64,000 bases of DNA, from contig NZ_LZSG01000061.1 in the NCBI RefSeq assembly GCF_001665395.1, forward strand, positions 1-64,000. The letters run 5' to 3'. The position numbers and the translations under genes are program-made. This DNA is from Mycobacterium sp. 1164966.3 (GTDB lineage Bacteria; Actinomycetota; Actinomycetes; Mycobacteriales; Mycobacteriaceae). A model generated the notes under the pieces. It did no database searches and had not been told where the DNA came from. It saw nothing but the letters and a program-made list of their open reading frames with translations. The first letter of the stretch is position 1; every line of letters begins with the position of its first letter. This document shows, in pieces, positions 49,772-57,424 of this stretch.

Positions 49772-50809
49772 ATGGACGAGCCGGCTGAGCAGGGCAAGCC
49801 GGGAATCTTCGATCGGCTCCGGACCCGCTACCAATGGCTGGACCATGTGGTGCGCGCCTACCAGCGCTTCGACGAACGCAACGGCAGCTTCTTCGCGGCC
49901 GCCCTCACGTACTACTCGATCTTCGCCTTATTACCGCTGCTGATGGTCAGTTTCGCCGGCGTGGGGTTCCTGCTGGCGAGCCGGCCGGATCTGCGGAGCT
50001 CGTTCGAGCACCACATCTGGTCCTCGGTTTCCAGTCAGCTGGGGCAGCAGCTGGTCAACGGGATGAATTCGGCCATCCGGGCGCGCACGTCGGTTGGGGT
50101 GATCGGCCTGGCCACCGCGGCCTGGGCCGGGCTCGGGTGGATGTCCCGGTTGCGCGCCGCGCTGACCGAGATGTGGTATGAGCATCGCGTCGACTCACCG
50201 GGGTACGTGCGCAACAAGCTTTCCGACCTGTCAGCGATGGTGGGAACGTTCGTGGTCATGCTCGCGACCATCGGACTCTCCGCGCTGAGCCACGCCCAGC
50301 CGATGGCCGCGGTATTGAGATGGGTTGGCATACCCGAGTATTCGGTGTTCGACTCAATCTTCAGATTGGCTTCGTTCGCGATGTCGATGCTGATCTCATG
50401 GCTGCTGTTCACCTGGATGATTGCCCGGTTGCCGCGCGAGAAGGTCAGCCTCGTCGCCTCGATGCGGGCCGGGTTGCTCGCGGCAGTGGGGTTCGAAGTG
50501 TTCAAGCAGCTGGGGTCGATCTACTTGCGAGCGGTCACCGGCAGCGCGGCGGGCCGGGTGTTCGGACCGGTTCTGGGTCTCATGGTATTCGCTTATATCA
50601 CCGGGTATCTCGTCTTGTTCGCCACGGCCTGGGCGGCGACGGCATCGGTCGATCCGCGGGCCAAGCCCGTGGATCCTCCGCCACCGGCGATCATCGCGCC
50701 TCGCGTGCAGTTCGACGAGGGCCTCAGCACGCGTCAGACGGTAGCCGCGGTTGCCGTGGGAGCCGTTGGAGCGCTTACGCTTTCGCGCCTGATGCACTGG
50801 CGGCGTTAA
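49772..50809 (+). CDS. YihY/virulence factor BrkB-like inner-membrane protein
   Basis: The 345-residue membrane protein has six predicted helices and the family motifs FDERNGSFFAAALTYYSIFALLPLLMV and VFKQLGSIYLRAVTGSAAGRVFGPVLGLMVF. It belongs to the YihY family, formerly and wrongly called RNase BN. Its function is unsettled, perhaps envelope transport. It corresponds to M. tuberculosis Rv3335c, with a longer C-terminus including Pro-rich and TM-like parts. ATG 49772 is 7 bases after trpS. It converges on the tetR gene, 4 bases apart. Confidence 0.9.
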   Translation: MDEPAEQGKPGIFDRLRTRYQWLDHVVRAYQRFDERNGSFFAAALTYYSIFALLPLLMVSFAGVGFLLASRPDLRSSFEHHIWSSVSSQLGQQLVNGMNSAIRARTSVGVIGLATAAWAGLGWMSRLRAALTEMWYEHRVDSPGYVRNKLSDLSAMVGTFVVMLATIGLSALSHAQPMAAVLRWVGIPEYSVFDSIFRLASFAMSMLISWLLFTWMIARLPREKVSLVASMRAGLLAAVGFEVFKQLGSIYLRAVTGSAAGRVFGPVLGLMVFAYITGYLVLFATAWAATASVDPRAKPVDPPPPAIIAPRVQFDEGLSTRQTVAAVAVGAVGALTLSRLMHWRR

Positions 50810-50813
50810 CTGG

Positions 50814-51401
50814 TCAGTTCTCCACTGTGATACGCAGCCGCGGCTTGTGGCGGTCGCGGGGTGCGGCGACACGATCCCACACCGCGTCGACCATCGGCTG
50901 TAACAGAAGTTCACCCATCTGCCGCACCAACACGCCTAGGATCTGGGCAGATTCGGTGCGTTTGGTGGAGGTCAGTCCGGAGCCGCGCAGCGCAGCGACT
51001 TCGCGTCGAGTCAGGTCGACGAGCATGTCGAGGAGTTGGAGCCGATCCTCGGAGGGCTCCAAAAACGTGCGCCGCACGTAGTTGACGACGGGTGGGTTGT
51101 CATGCAGCATGCGAGCGACCGCTTTGTCGCGCGACGCCGCGACGTGTGGGGCACTGCCCTTCGCCGGTACTTCGGCGATCGCATGAGCGAAATAGTCCAC
51201 CACCAACTGGTCGACGGCTTCGCGTAACCCGGCCTTGGTCTTGAAGTGATGCTGCACCAATCCCAAAGTAACGTCAGCCTCGGCAGCTATGTCGCGCAAC
51301 GAGATTCGATCCTCACCGTATTGCGCATACAGATCCAGCGCGGCGTTTCGGATCCGCGCCTTGGCCGTCAGGTCTTCATTGGTGGCCCGTGGGTTGAGCA
51401 C
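50814..51401 (-). CDS. TetR-family transcriptional regulator
   Basis: The 195-residue protein has an N-terminal helix-turn-helix (AALDLYAQYGEDRISLRDIAAEADVTLGLVQHHFKTKAGLREAVDQ) and a ligand-binding helical C-terminus. The GTG start follows AGGAGG at short spacing. It is divergent from an acyl-CoA dehydrogenase gene, and the gap holds two overlapping palindromes, so it probably represses the dehydrogenase and itself, with an acyl-CoA or related ligand as effector (inference). Confidence 0.9.
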   Translation of the reverse strand: MLNPRATNEDLTAKARIRNAALDLYAQYGEDRISLRDIAAEADVTLGLVQHHFKTKAGLREAVDQLVVDYFAHAIAEVPAKGSAPHVAASRDKAVARMLHDNPPVVNYVRRTFLEPSEDRLQLLDMLVDLTRREVAALRGSGLTSTKRTESAQILGVLVRQMGELLLQPMVDAVWDRVAAPRDRHKPRLRITVEN

Positions 51402-51436
51402 GCGTCCTCCTGTGCCGCAAGTTATGGCCCTGGCTT

Positions 51437-51470
51437 TACAACTGTCATAGTTACGATACAGTTGTATCGT
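51437..51470. promoter_or_regulatory. Operator palindromes between tetR and the acyl-CoA dehydrogenase gene
   Basis: ACGATACA (51453-51460) and TGTATCGT (51463-51470) are perfect 8-base inverted arms around GT. A second pair, TACAACTGT (51437-51445) and ACAGTTGTA (51458-51466), forms a perfect 9-base inverted repeat with a 12-base spacer. The site lies 32 bases upstream of the dehydrogenase GTG and suits a TetR dimer pair. Confidence 0.75.
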
Positions 51471-51501
51471 AGCGAATTTCTGGGACAGATTGAGGTAGCC
51501 C

Positions 51502-52662
51502 GTGTCAGCGTTGTTCCCCGATTACCGTCCGAGCTGGGAAACCGACCAGCACCGCGAGCTCCGGAAGCACGCGGCGGAGTTCTTCCGCAAGGAAGCGGCA
51601 CCGAATCAGGAACGTTGGGTCGCGCAGCACGCCGTGGACCGAGACTTCTGGAACAAGGCCGGCGCTACCGGGTTGCTCGGCCTGGATCTGCCCGAGCAGT
51701 TCGGCGGCATGGGCGGCGATTTCGCCATGCAGGCTGTCGTGCAGGAAGAACTCGTGTACGCGCACGACCAGGCTTTCGGCTTCGCGGTGCACTCGCCGAT
51801 CGTCGCCCACTACATCTACACCTACGGTAACGAGGAGCAGCGCCGGCGATGGCTGCCCAAGATCATCAGCGGGGACGCGGTGCTGGCGATCGCGATGACT
51901 GAGCCGGGTACCGGCTCGGACCTGCAGTCGGTGAAAACGACCGCACGGCGGGACGGGGACATGTATGTCATAAACGGCTCGAAGACGTTCATTTCCAACG
52001 GAACTCATTGTGATCTCCTGGTGATCGTGGCGAAGACCGATCCGTCCAAGGCTGCCGCTGGGGTGTCGCTGATCGTGGCCGAGACCACGGATCTGACGGG
52101 TTTCGAACGTGGCCGGGTGCTGCAGAAGATCGGCCAGCACGGCCAGGACACGCGCGAGCTGTTCTTCTCCGACATGCGAGTGCCGGTGGCGAACCTGCTC
52201 GGCGAACAAGAGGGCCAGGGCTTCTATCAGTTGATGCAGCAGCTCGCCCGGGAGCGGCTGATCATAGCCACGCTGTGTTCGGCGCTGGCCGAGGCCGCCG
52301 TGGTAGAGGCGATCAAATACGCCAAGGACCGGGAGGCATTCGGCCGCCCGATCGGCAACTTCCAGAACACCAAATTCACTCTGGCCGAATGCAAAACGGA
52401 CGCACTGGCGATCAAGACGTTCGTCGACTACGCCATACAGCGTTACCAAGACGGAAGCAACGACCCGATGACAGCGTCGATGGCCAAGCTGTTCGCGGCC
52501 GAGAAGTGCGACCAGATCGTGGACAAGTGCCTGCAGATCTTCGGCGGCTACGGCTACATGGCCGAATACCCGATCGCGAACATGTACACCGGGTCCCGGG
52601 TGAACCGGATCTACGGCGGCACTAGCGAGATCATGAAGGAAATCATCGGCCGCTCCCTGTGA
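51502..52662 (+). CDS. Acyl-CoA dehydrogenase
   Basis: The 386-residue flavoprotein (AIAMTEPGTGSDLQSVKTTA, INGSKTFISNG, DREAFGRPIGNFQNTKF, QIFGGYGYMAEYPIANMYTGSRVNRIYGGTSEIMKEIIGR) catalyses alpha,beta-dehydrogenation of acyl-CoA in fatty-acid or branched-chain oxidation. The C-terminal catalytic-base motif YGGTSEI is intact. It is probably long-chain or broad in range, but the exact substrate is unknown. GTG 51502 follows GAGG. Its 3' end overlaps nagA by 20 bases. It is divergent from the tetR gene that probably controls it. Confidence 0.93.
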   Translation: MSALFPDYRPSWETDQHRELRKHAAEFFRKEAAPNQERWVAQHAVDRDFWNKAGATGLLGLDLPEQFGGMGGDFAMQAVVQEELVYAHDQAFGFAVHSPIVAHYIYTYGNEEQRRRWLPKIISGDAVLAIAMTEPGTGSDLQSVKTTARRDGDMYVINGSKTFISNGTHCDLLVIVAKTDPSKAAAGVSLIVAETTDLTGFERGRVLQKIGQHGQDTRELFFSDMRVPVANLLGEQEGQGFYQLMQQLARERLIIATLCSALAEAAVVEAIKYAKDREAFGRPIGNFQNTKFTLAECKTDALAIKTFVDYAIQRYQDGSNDPMTASMAKLFAAEKCDQIVDKCLQIFGGYGYMAEYPIANMYTGSRVNRIYGGTSEIMKEIIGRSL

Positions 52663-53782
52663 CCCGCCAGTCGCCGTCCACCATGACGGCGCTAACCCGC
52701 AAATCACGGTCCAGCACAACCAGATTGGCTTCATACCCGGGTCGCAGGCTACCCACGCGGTCCAGCCCGAGGGCGTGCGCCGGTGTCGCGGCGGTCATCT
52801 GAACCGCGGCGGCCAACGCCGCGTCACGGTCCGCGCCGAGTTCGGCCACATTGCGGAAAAGCTGATCCATGGTCGCGGTGCTGCCAGCGATTGTCGACGT
52901 TCCCCGCACCCGCGCCACACCGGACACCACGTCGATCGGTACTGCGCCGAGCCGGAACTCGCCGTCTGGGCAACCCGCAGCGGCGATCGCGTCGGTGACC
53001 ACGGTGACCCGGTCAGGACCGGCGGAATCGATCACCGTGCGCAGTACTGCGGGATGGACGTGCACGCGGTCGGCGATCAGCTCGACGGTCACCCGTGGGT
53101 CTGCCAGCAGCGCGAGCACGGGTCCCGGGTCGCGGTGGTGCAGCGGCGGCATCGCATTGAACAGGTGAGTGCCGACCGTCGCGCCCAGCGCAACGGCACG
53201 CTCGGTCTGCTCATAGGAAGCGTTGGTATGACCCACGGCGACAACAACTCCCGCGTCGACAAAGCGCCGGATCGCCGCGTCGCTTCCGGGTAGCTCCGGC
53301 GCCAGCGTCACCATCCGGATGGCGTCGCCGCCGGCGGCCAGCAGGGCGTCGACCTCGGTGGAGTCCGGATCACGCATCAGCTCGGGATCGTGCGCGCCGC
53401 AACGCGACCGGCTCAGCCAGGGCCCCTCCAGGTGGATGCCCGCGATCACGCGGTCTCGGGTCGCCGCAGCCAGTGCTCGCACGCCGGTGAGCAGTTTCGC
53501 GGGTTCGGCGGTGACCAGACTGGCCAGCGTCGTGGTGGTCCCGTGCCGCAGGTGGAAATCCGCGGCCCGCGCGATGTCATCCTGATCGGTGTAAGAGGCT
53601 CCGCCCCCGCCGTGCACGTGCGTGTCGATAAACCCCGGCACCACAAGGGAATCGGGAAGGTCGACGTCAGCAGGGCGAGGAGGTGCGCCGGCCCCGCAGG
53701 CCTGGATCTGAGCACCGCGGATCTCCAGCCACCCCGGTCGGCAGATCCGTCCGTCCAGGGCGACGGCGTCGGCGCGGATCAC
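52643..53782 (-). CDS. nagA: N-acetylglucosamine-6-phosphate deacetylase NagA
   Basis: The 379-residue amidohydrolase removes acetate from GlcNAc-6-P in amino-sugar salvage. It has metal site FIDTHVHGGGG, HLEGPWLS, VAVGHTNASYEQ, GTHLFNAMPPLHHRDPG and the catalytic Asp in VVTDAIAAAG. The GTG at 53782 overlaps the sugI stop as GTGA, so the two are coupled. An open frame continuing to 54640 would run through sugI and is rejected. It matches M. tuberculosis NagA (Rv3332). Confidence 0.93.
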   Translation of the reverse strand: MIRADAVALDGRICRPGWLEIRGAQIQACGAGAPPRPADVDLPDSLVVPGFIDTHVHGGGGASYTDQDDIARAADFHLRHGTTTTLASLVTAEPAKLLTGVRALAAATRDRVIAGIHLEGPWLSRSRCGAHDPELMRDPDSTEVDALLAAGGDAIRMVTLAPELPGSDAAIRRFVDAGVVVAVGHTNASYEQTERAVALGATVGTHLFNAMPPLHHRDPGPVLALLADPRVTVELIADRVHVHPAVLRTVIDSAGPDRVTVVTDAIAAAGCPDGEFRLGAVPIDVVSGVARVRGTSTIAGSTATMDQLFRNVAELGADRDAALAAAVQMTAATPAHALGLDRVGSLRPGYEANLVVLDRDLRVSAVMVDGDWRVTGSGR

Positions 53783-55113
53783 GCGCGAGTTTTCTCCCAC
53801 TGCCCACCGTTTTCCCAGAAGTGCCTGATGTCCTCGAGTTGGCGACCCTTGGTTTCGGGTGCGTACCTGAAGACGAATACGAAAGACACCACCGCGAAGG
53901 CCCCGAACACAGCGAAAGTGCCTGCGCCGCCAAGGGCTTCCTTCATCGTCAGGAATCCGCCCGCAACCACCGCCTGGGTCATCAGGTTTGCGGTCAACAT
54001 GGTGCTCGATCCGAGCGAGCGCAGCCGGGTGGGGAAGCTTTCGCTGGCGTACACCCAGCCCAGCGAACCGAAACCCAGCGTGTAGCCGATGATGAACAGC
54101 AGCACGGCGCCGAACCCGAAGATCGCACCGCCGAGGCCTCGGGAGAACACGACCATCAGCACGATGTCGGCGGCGATCATCATGGCTATGCCGAACAACA
54201 GGATTGGACGCCGGCCCACCCTGTCGACGAGAAGCACCGAGATGCCCACCGCCGCCAAACCCGCCACCTGCACCAGGGCCGGGACGGCCAGTCGCGCGAA
54301 GTAGCCGCTGAAGCCCATGTCCTTGAATATTTCTGGGCTGTAGTAGACGAACGCGTTGATGCCGGTGATCTGGATCAGCAACCCGAGCAATATCACGAAA
54401 GCCGTGGCCCGCGAATACGGCCGGCGCAGCATCTCGGAGATGCCGCCGCTGCCTTCGCTCAATGCGCGGCGAATCTCGGCGAGCTCTGCATCCGCGTTCG
54501 CGGTGGGCTCCACCCGCAGCAGCGTCGCCCGGGCGTCGTCCACCCGGCCCTTGAGCATGTACCAGCGGGGACTGTCGGGCAGGCGAATCACCAAGAGCAG
54601 CAGCACTATTGCCGGCAAGACGGCCAGCCCCAGCATCCACCGCCAGCCGTGGGCACCGGCAAGCAGATAGCCGGTCAGATACCCGGCAATGAGCCCGCTG
54701 ACGATGGCCAGTTGATAGGCCGTCACCAGCGATCCGCGCACCGCCGCCGGAGCCGATTCCGCCACGTAGACCGGGACGACCACCATCGACACCCCGATCG
54801 ACAGACCCAGCAGGAACCGTGCCGTCAACAGCATTGCCAGCGACACGGAGACCGCTCCCAGCAGAGCGAACATCGCGTAGGCGACGAGGACCAGCACCAC
54901 CGACTTCTTGCGCCCGATGGCGTTGGCGAGCACGCCGGCGCCCAGCACCCCGAAGATCTGGCCGATCACCACCATGGTCGTCAGCACTTCTCGCTGCAAC
55001 GTCGTGCGCGCGAAATCGACGAACAGCTGCACGGCGGCGATGATGGCCAGGTCGTAGCCGTAGATCAGGCCGACGCTGGCCGCGGCGAGTCCGACCAGTA
55101 ATCCCCGTCGCAC
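53779..55113 (-). CDS. sugI: MFS sugar transporter SugI
   Basis: The 444-residue major-facilitator protein has twelve predicted helices and the sugar-porter motifs LVDRVGRRPILLFG and SPRWYMLKGRVDDA. It matches M. tuberculosis SugI (Rv3331). Transported sugar is unknown. The coupled nagA and nearby dacB1 suggest amino sugars or muropeptide breakdown products (inference). GTG at 55113 lies 7 bases after the PH-like gene. The N-terminus is shorter than some annotated homologues. Confidence 0.92.
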   Translation of the reverse strand: MRRGLLVGLAAASVGLIYGYDLAIIAAVQLFVDFARTTLQREVLTTMVVIGQIFGVLGAGVLANAIGRKKSVVLVLVAYAMFALLGAVSVSLAMLLTARFLLGLSIGVSMVVVPVYVAESAPAAVRGSLVTAYQLAIVSGLIAGYLTGYLLAGAHGWRWMLGLAVLPAIVLLLLVIRLPDSPRWYMLKGRVDDARATLLRVEPTANADAELAEIRRALSEGSGGISEMLRRPYSRATAFVILLGLLIQITGINAFVYYSPEIFKDMGFSGYFARLAVPALVQVAGLAAVGISVLLVDRVGRRPILLFGIAMMIAADIVLMVVFSRGLGGAIFGFGAVLLFIIGYTLGFGSLGWVYASESFPTRLRSLGSSTMLTANLMTQAVVAGGFLTMKEALGGAGTFAVFGAFAVVSFVFVFRYAPETKGRQLEDIRHFWENGGQWEKTRA

Positions 55114-55120
55114 GGACCGG

Positions 55121-55447
55121 TCAGCCGGCCTGGACGCGGGTCTTCAGCAGACCGATCACCTTGTCGGGGTCCTCGGGAGTGATGCACGGCCGCACGCGAC
55201 GGCCGACGTCGAGAACCAGCAGCGTCTGCTTTTTGCCCCGCTGCATGTCGAGCGGGAACCAATAACGCGGATCGCCGGCGCCCCAGAAGCGCCCCTTGCC
55301 GGAGTTCCAGCCCATCGGCTTTGCCTTGATGCCCTTGATTGCGCTGTAGGCCACCCGCTTCGGCGTAGCAAACGGGAAGTAGTAGCGGCGAATCGTGATT
55401 CCGTCCTCGTCGAGCGTCAGGCCGGCGTCCTGATAAAGGGCAGTCAT
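55121..55447 (-). CDS. Small PH-like-domain protein
   Basis: The 108-residue protein is mostly beta strands (GLTLDEDGITIRRYYFPFATPKRVAYSAIKGIKAKPMG; RYWFPLDMQRGKKQTLLVLDVG) and ends in a helix (DPDKVIGLLKTRV), the pattern of bacterial PH-like (DUF/bPH) domains. It has no signal peptide or membrane helix. It lies 10 bases after dacB1 and 7 bases before sugI, so it is an operon member. Its function is unknown. Confidence 0.78.
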   Translation of the reverse strand: MTALYQDAGLTLDEDGITIRRYYFPFATPKRVAYSAIKGIKAKPMGWNSGKGRFWGAGDPRYWFPLDMQRGKKQTLLVLDVGRRVRPCITPEDPDKVIGLLKTRVQAG

Positions 55448-55457
55448 CCCGCAGAGT

Positions 55458-56699
55458 CTAGTTCTCGAGCCGGTTGTTCATAGACCGCGCGACCATGATC
55501 AACCCGAACACGACGAGCACCCCGATGACCGCCACGCCGACGCGTACCGGCAGCGCGTCGGCCGACGAGATCGGCCCGGCTGCCTGCGCGTCAGCCGGCC
55601 GGTCGGAGGGACGTGCGGCGCTGGCCAACGAGGGGTCGGGTTCGACCAGCATGCCGACCTGCGTGCCCGGCGGGGTGCTGAACCCGTAGTCCAGCAAATG
55701 CGCGGCCTGTTCCCATGGGGCGATCGGCTGGCGGGTTCCGTGCAACAACACCGCCACCAGCCGACGCCCGTTGTGGTTGGCCGCTCCGACGAAGGTCTGG
55801 CCGGCGTCGTCGGTGTAACCGGTCTTGCCGCCCAGCGCGCCCGGGTAGTGGTAGAGCAGCTGGTTGTCGTTCTCCAGCTGATAGCCGGGATGGTCGCCGT
55901 GGCCGGGGAAGTCGAATGTTCGGGTCGCGACGATGTCGCTGAACGTCGGGTTCTGCCAGGCGTACCGATAGAACAGGCCCATGTCGTAGGCCGACGTGCT
56001 CATGCCCGGCCCGTCCAGTCCCGACGGCGTGGCCGCGCGGGTGTCGCGACCGCCGAGCTTGGCGGCCAGCACGTTGATCTTCTCCAGCGCGGCCTGCATG
56101 CCGCCGAGCTGCCCGGCCAGCGCGTGCGCGGCGTCATTGCCCGAATGCATCAGCAGCCCGTGCAGGAGCTGGTTGACGGTGTACATGCCGTCGGCGTCGA
56201 CGCCGACCTTGGTGCCCTCGGCCGCCGCGTCGTCGGCGGTCCCGGGAACCGACTTGTTCAGGTTGAGCGCGTTGATGGCGGCCATCGCCACCAGCACCTT
56301 GATGATGCTGGCCGGACGGTGGCGACCGTGTGGGTCACGGGCGGCGATCACCGCGCCGCTGTCCAGATCGGCCACCAGCCATGCCTCGGCGGAGACGTCG
56401 CCCGGCGTTGGCGGGGTGTTGGGTGCGGTGACGATGCCGCAACTGCCCAGCGCGTCGCCGCCGACCGGTTTCGGCGGCACCGCGAGCGGTGCCGGCGCTT
56501 CGCCGGCCCGCGGGACCTCGGACGAGTCCACCGCCGGCGGCGTGGACACCTTGTAGGGACAGGTTGCCGGTGCTGCGTTGGGTCCGGCGTCGGGCTCGGC
56601 CAGGGCGAGGGGCAGAGCCGGACCGGCCGGTGCCGCAGTCAGAAAAAGTGCGGCGGCCAGACATGCGGCGCCGCGCGACGAAGACGGTAACCGAAGCAT
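55458..56699 (-). CDS. dacB1: D-alanyl-D-alanine carboxypeptidase DacB1
   Basis: The 413-residue penicillin-binding protein trims the terminal D-Ala of peptidoglycan stems. It has a signal peptide (SRGAACLAAALFLTAAPAG), the SxxK motif in RPASIIKVLVA (about residue 125), SxN in LMHSGNDAAHAL, KTG in LGGKTGYTDD and a C-terminal membrane anchor (VRVGVAVIGVLVVFGLIMVARS). ATG 56699 gives the signal peptide. The frame is open to 56792. It matches M. tuberculosis DacB1 (Rv3330). It heads the dacB1/PH-like/sugI/nagA operon. Confidence 0.94.
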   Translation of the reverse strand: MLRLPSSSRGAACLAAALFLTAAPAGPALPLALAEPDAGPNAAPATCPYKVSTPPAVDSSEVPRAGEAPAPLAVPPKPVGGDALGSCGIVTAPNTPPTPGDVSAEAWLVADLDSGAVIAARDPHGRHRPASIIKVLVAMAAINALNLNKSVPGTADDAAAEGTKVGVDADGMYTVNQLLHGLLMHSGNDAAHALAGQLGGMQAALEKINVLAAKLGGRDTRAATPSGLDGPGMSTSAYDMGLFYRYAWQNPTFSDIVATRTFDFPGHGDHPGYQLENDNQLLYHYPGALGGKTGYTDDAGQTFVGAANHNGRRLVAVLLHGTRQPIAPWEQAAHLLDYGFSTPPGTQVGMLVEPDPSLASAARPSDRPADAQAAGPISSADALPVRVGVAVIGVLVVFGLIMVARSMNNRLEN

Positions 56700-56805
56700 C
56701 GTCTGAGCAGCGTAAGCGAAAGGCGGTGGCATTGCAGGGAGCCGCGCTGTGACTGTTGAGGCTGAAGTTGCAAGTGGGTTGCAAGGGGCCACTCGATGCA
56801 GCTCG

Positions 56806-56840
56806 CTTGACAGTGTCAGAAGTTGTATGACACTGTCAAG
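56806..56840. promoter_or_regulatory. 13-bp perfect inverted repeat upstream of the MerR gene
   Basis: CTTGACAGTGTCA (56806-56818) and TGACACTGTCAAG (56828-56840) are exact reverse complements separated by 9 bases, with the ATG at 56846. Each arm is itself nearly palindromic (TGACAGTGTCA) and their centres are 22 bases apart, two helical turns. TTGACA in the left arm also resembles a -35 element. GACAGTGTCA recurs inside the gene at 57308-57317. Confidence 0.85.
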
Positions 56841-56845
56841 TAGAT

Positions 56846-57424
56846 ATGAAGCTGCTCAGCCTGCCCGAATTCGCCGCCGTCGCCGCCCACGCGGTCAAGG
56901 CGTCCGGAGCAGTGCCGGAAAATCGCCAGGCAAAGCCCATCCCGGCCGAGCGAATGGTCCGCTACTACACCTCTCGCGGCCTGCTGCCCCGGCCCGGGAC
57001 GCGCGGGCGCGCCCTCACCTACGGACGCACCCACCTGATCCACCTGGTGGCCGTCAAACGGCTGCAGGGCGAGGGGTTGTCGCTGGACCAGATCGCGCAA
57101 CGGCTCGACGGGATGACGCAGGCGGAGCTGGAGACGCTGGCCGCGATCCCGCCCGACGCCATGCCCGCCGGCCTGGGCGACCCAGAGCCCGCTGAGGCAT
57201 CCGTCCCGTCGCGGGCGGCCGGACGCTTCTGGCAGACCACGCCGCAACCAGCCACATCGGCGCCGGCACCCCCGGCCATGACTGAACTGCGTGCAGTCCG
57301 CCTTTCCGACAGTGTCACGTTGCTGATCGACGGCCCTTTGCCTGCGGCCGAGACCCTGCGCCGCGCTGCCGCGCCGCTGCTCGAACTCCTCGCCAACCAC
57401 GAAAGGACCCCCGATGCGCACTGA
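56846..57424 (+). CDS. MerR-family transcriptional regulator
   Basis: The 192-residue protein has an N-terminal MerR winged helix (IPAERMVRYYTSRGLLPRPGTRGRALTYGRTHLIHLVAVKRLQGEGLSLDQIAQRL), a Pro/Ala-rich linker (about 110-145) and a compact C-terminal segment (TELRAVRLSDSVTLLIDGPLPAAETLRRAA). It probably binds the inverted repeat just upstream, regulating itself and the VIT-vWA gene, whose start overlaps its own 3' end (11 bases). The effector is unknown. Confidence 0.85.
   Translation: MKLLSLPEFAAVAAHAVKASGAVPENRQAKPIPAERMVRYYTSRGLLPRPGTRGRALTYGRTHLIHLVAVKRLQGEGLSLDQIAQRLDGMTQAELETLAAIPPDAMPAGLGDPEPAEASVPSRAAGRFWQTTPQPATSAPAPPAMTELRAVRLSDSVTLLIDGPLPAAETLRRAAAPLLELLANHERTPDAH

Noticed and set aside
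52643..54640. Fusion of nagA to a long N-terminal extension
   Set aside because: The extension is an off-frame reading of sugI. GTG 53782 with GTGA overlap is a natural start.
53683..55101. 472-codon plus-strand frame opposite sugI
   Set aside because: Gln/His/Arg-rich shadow. The opposite strand encodes a clear MFS protein.
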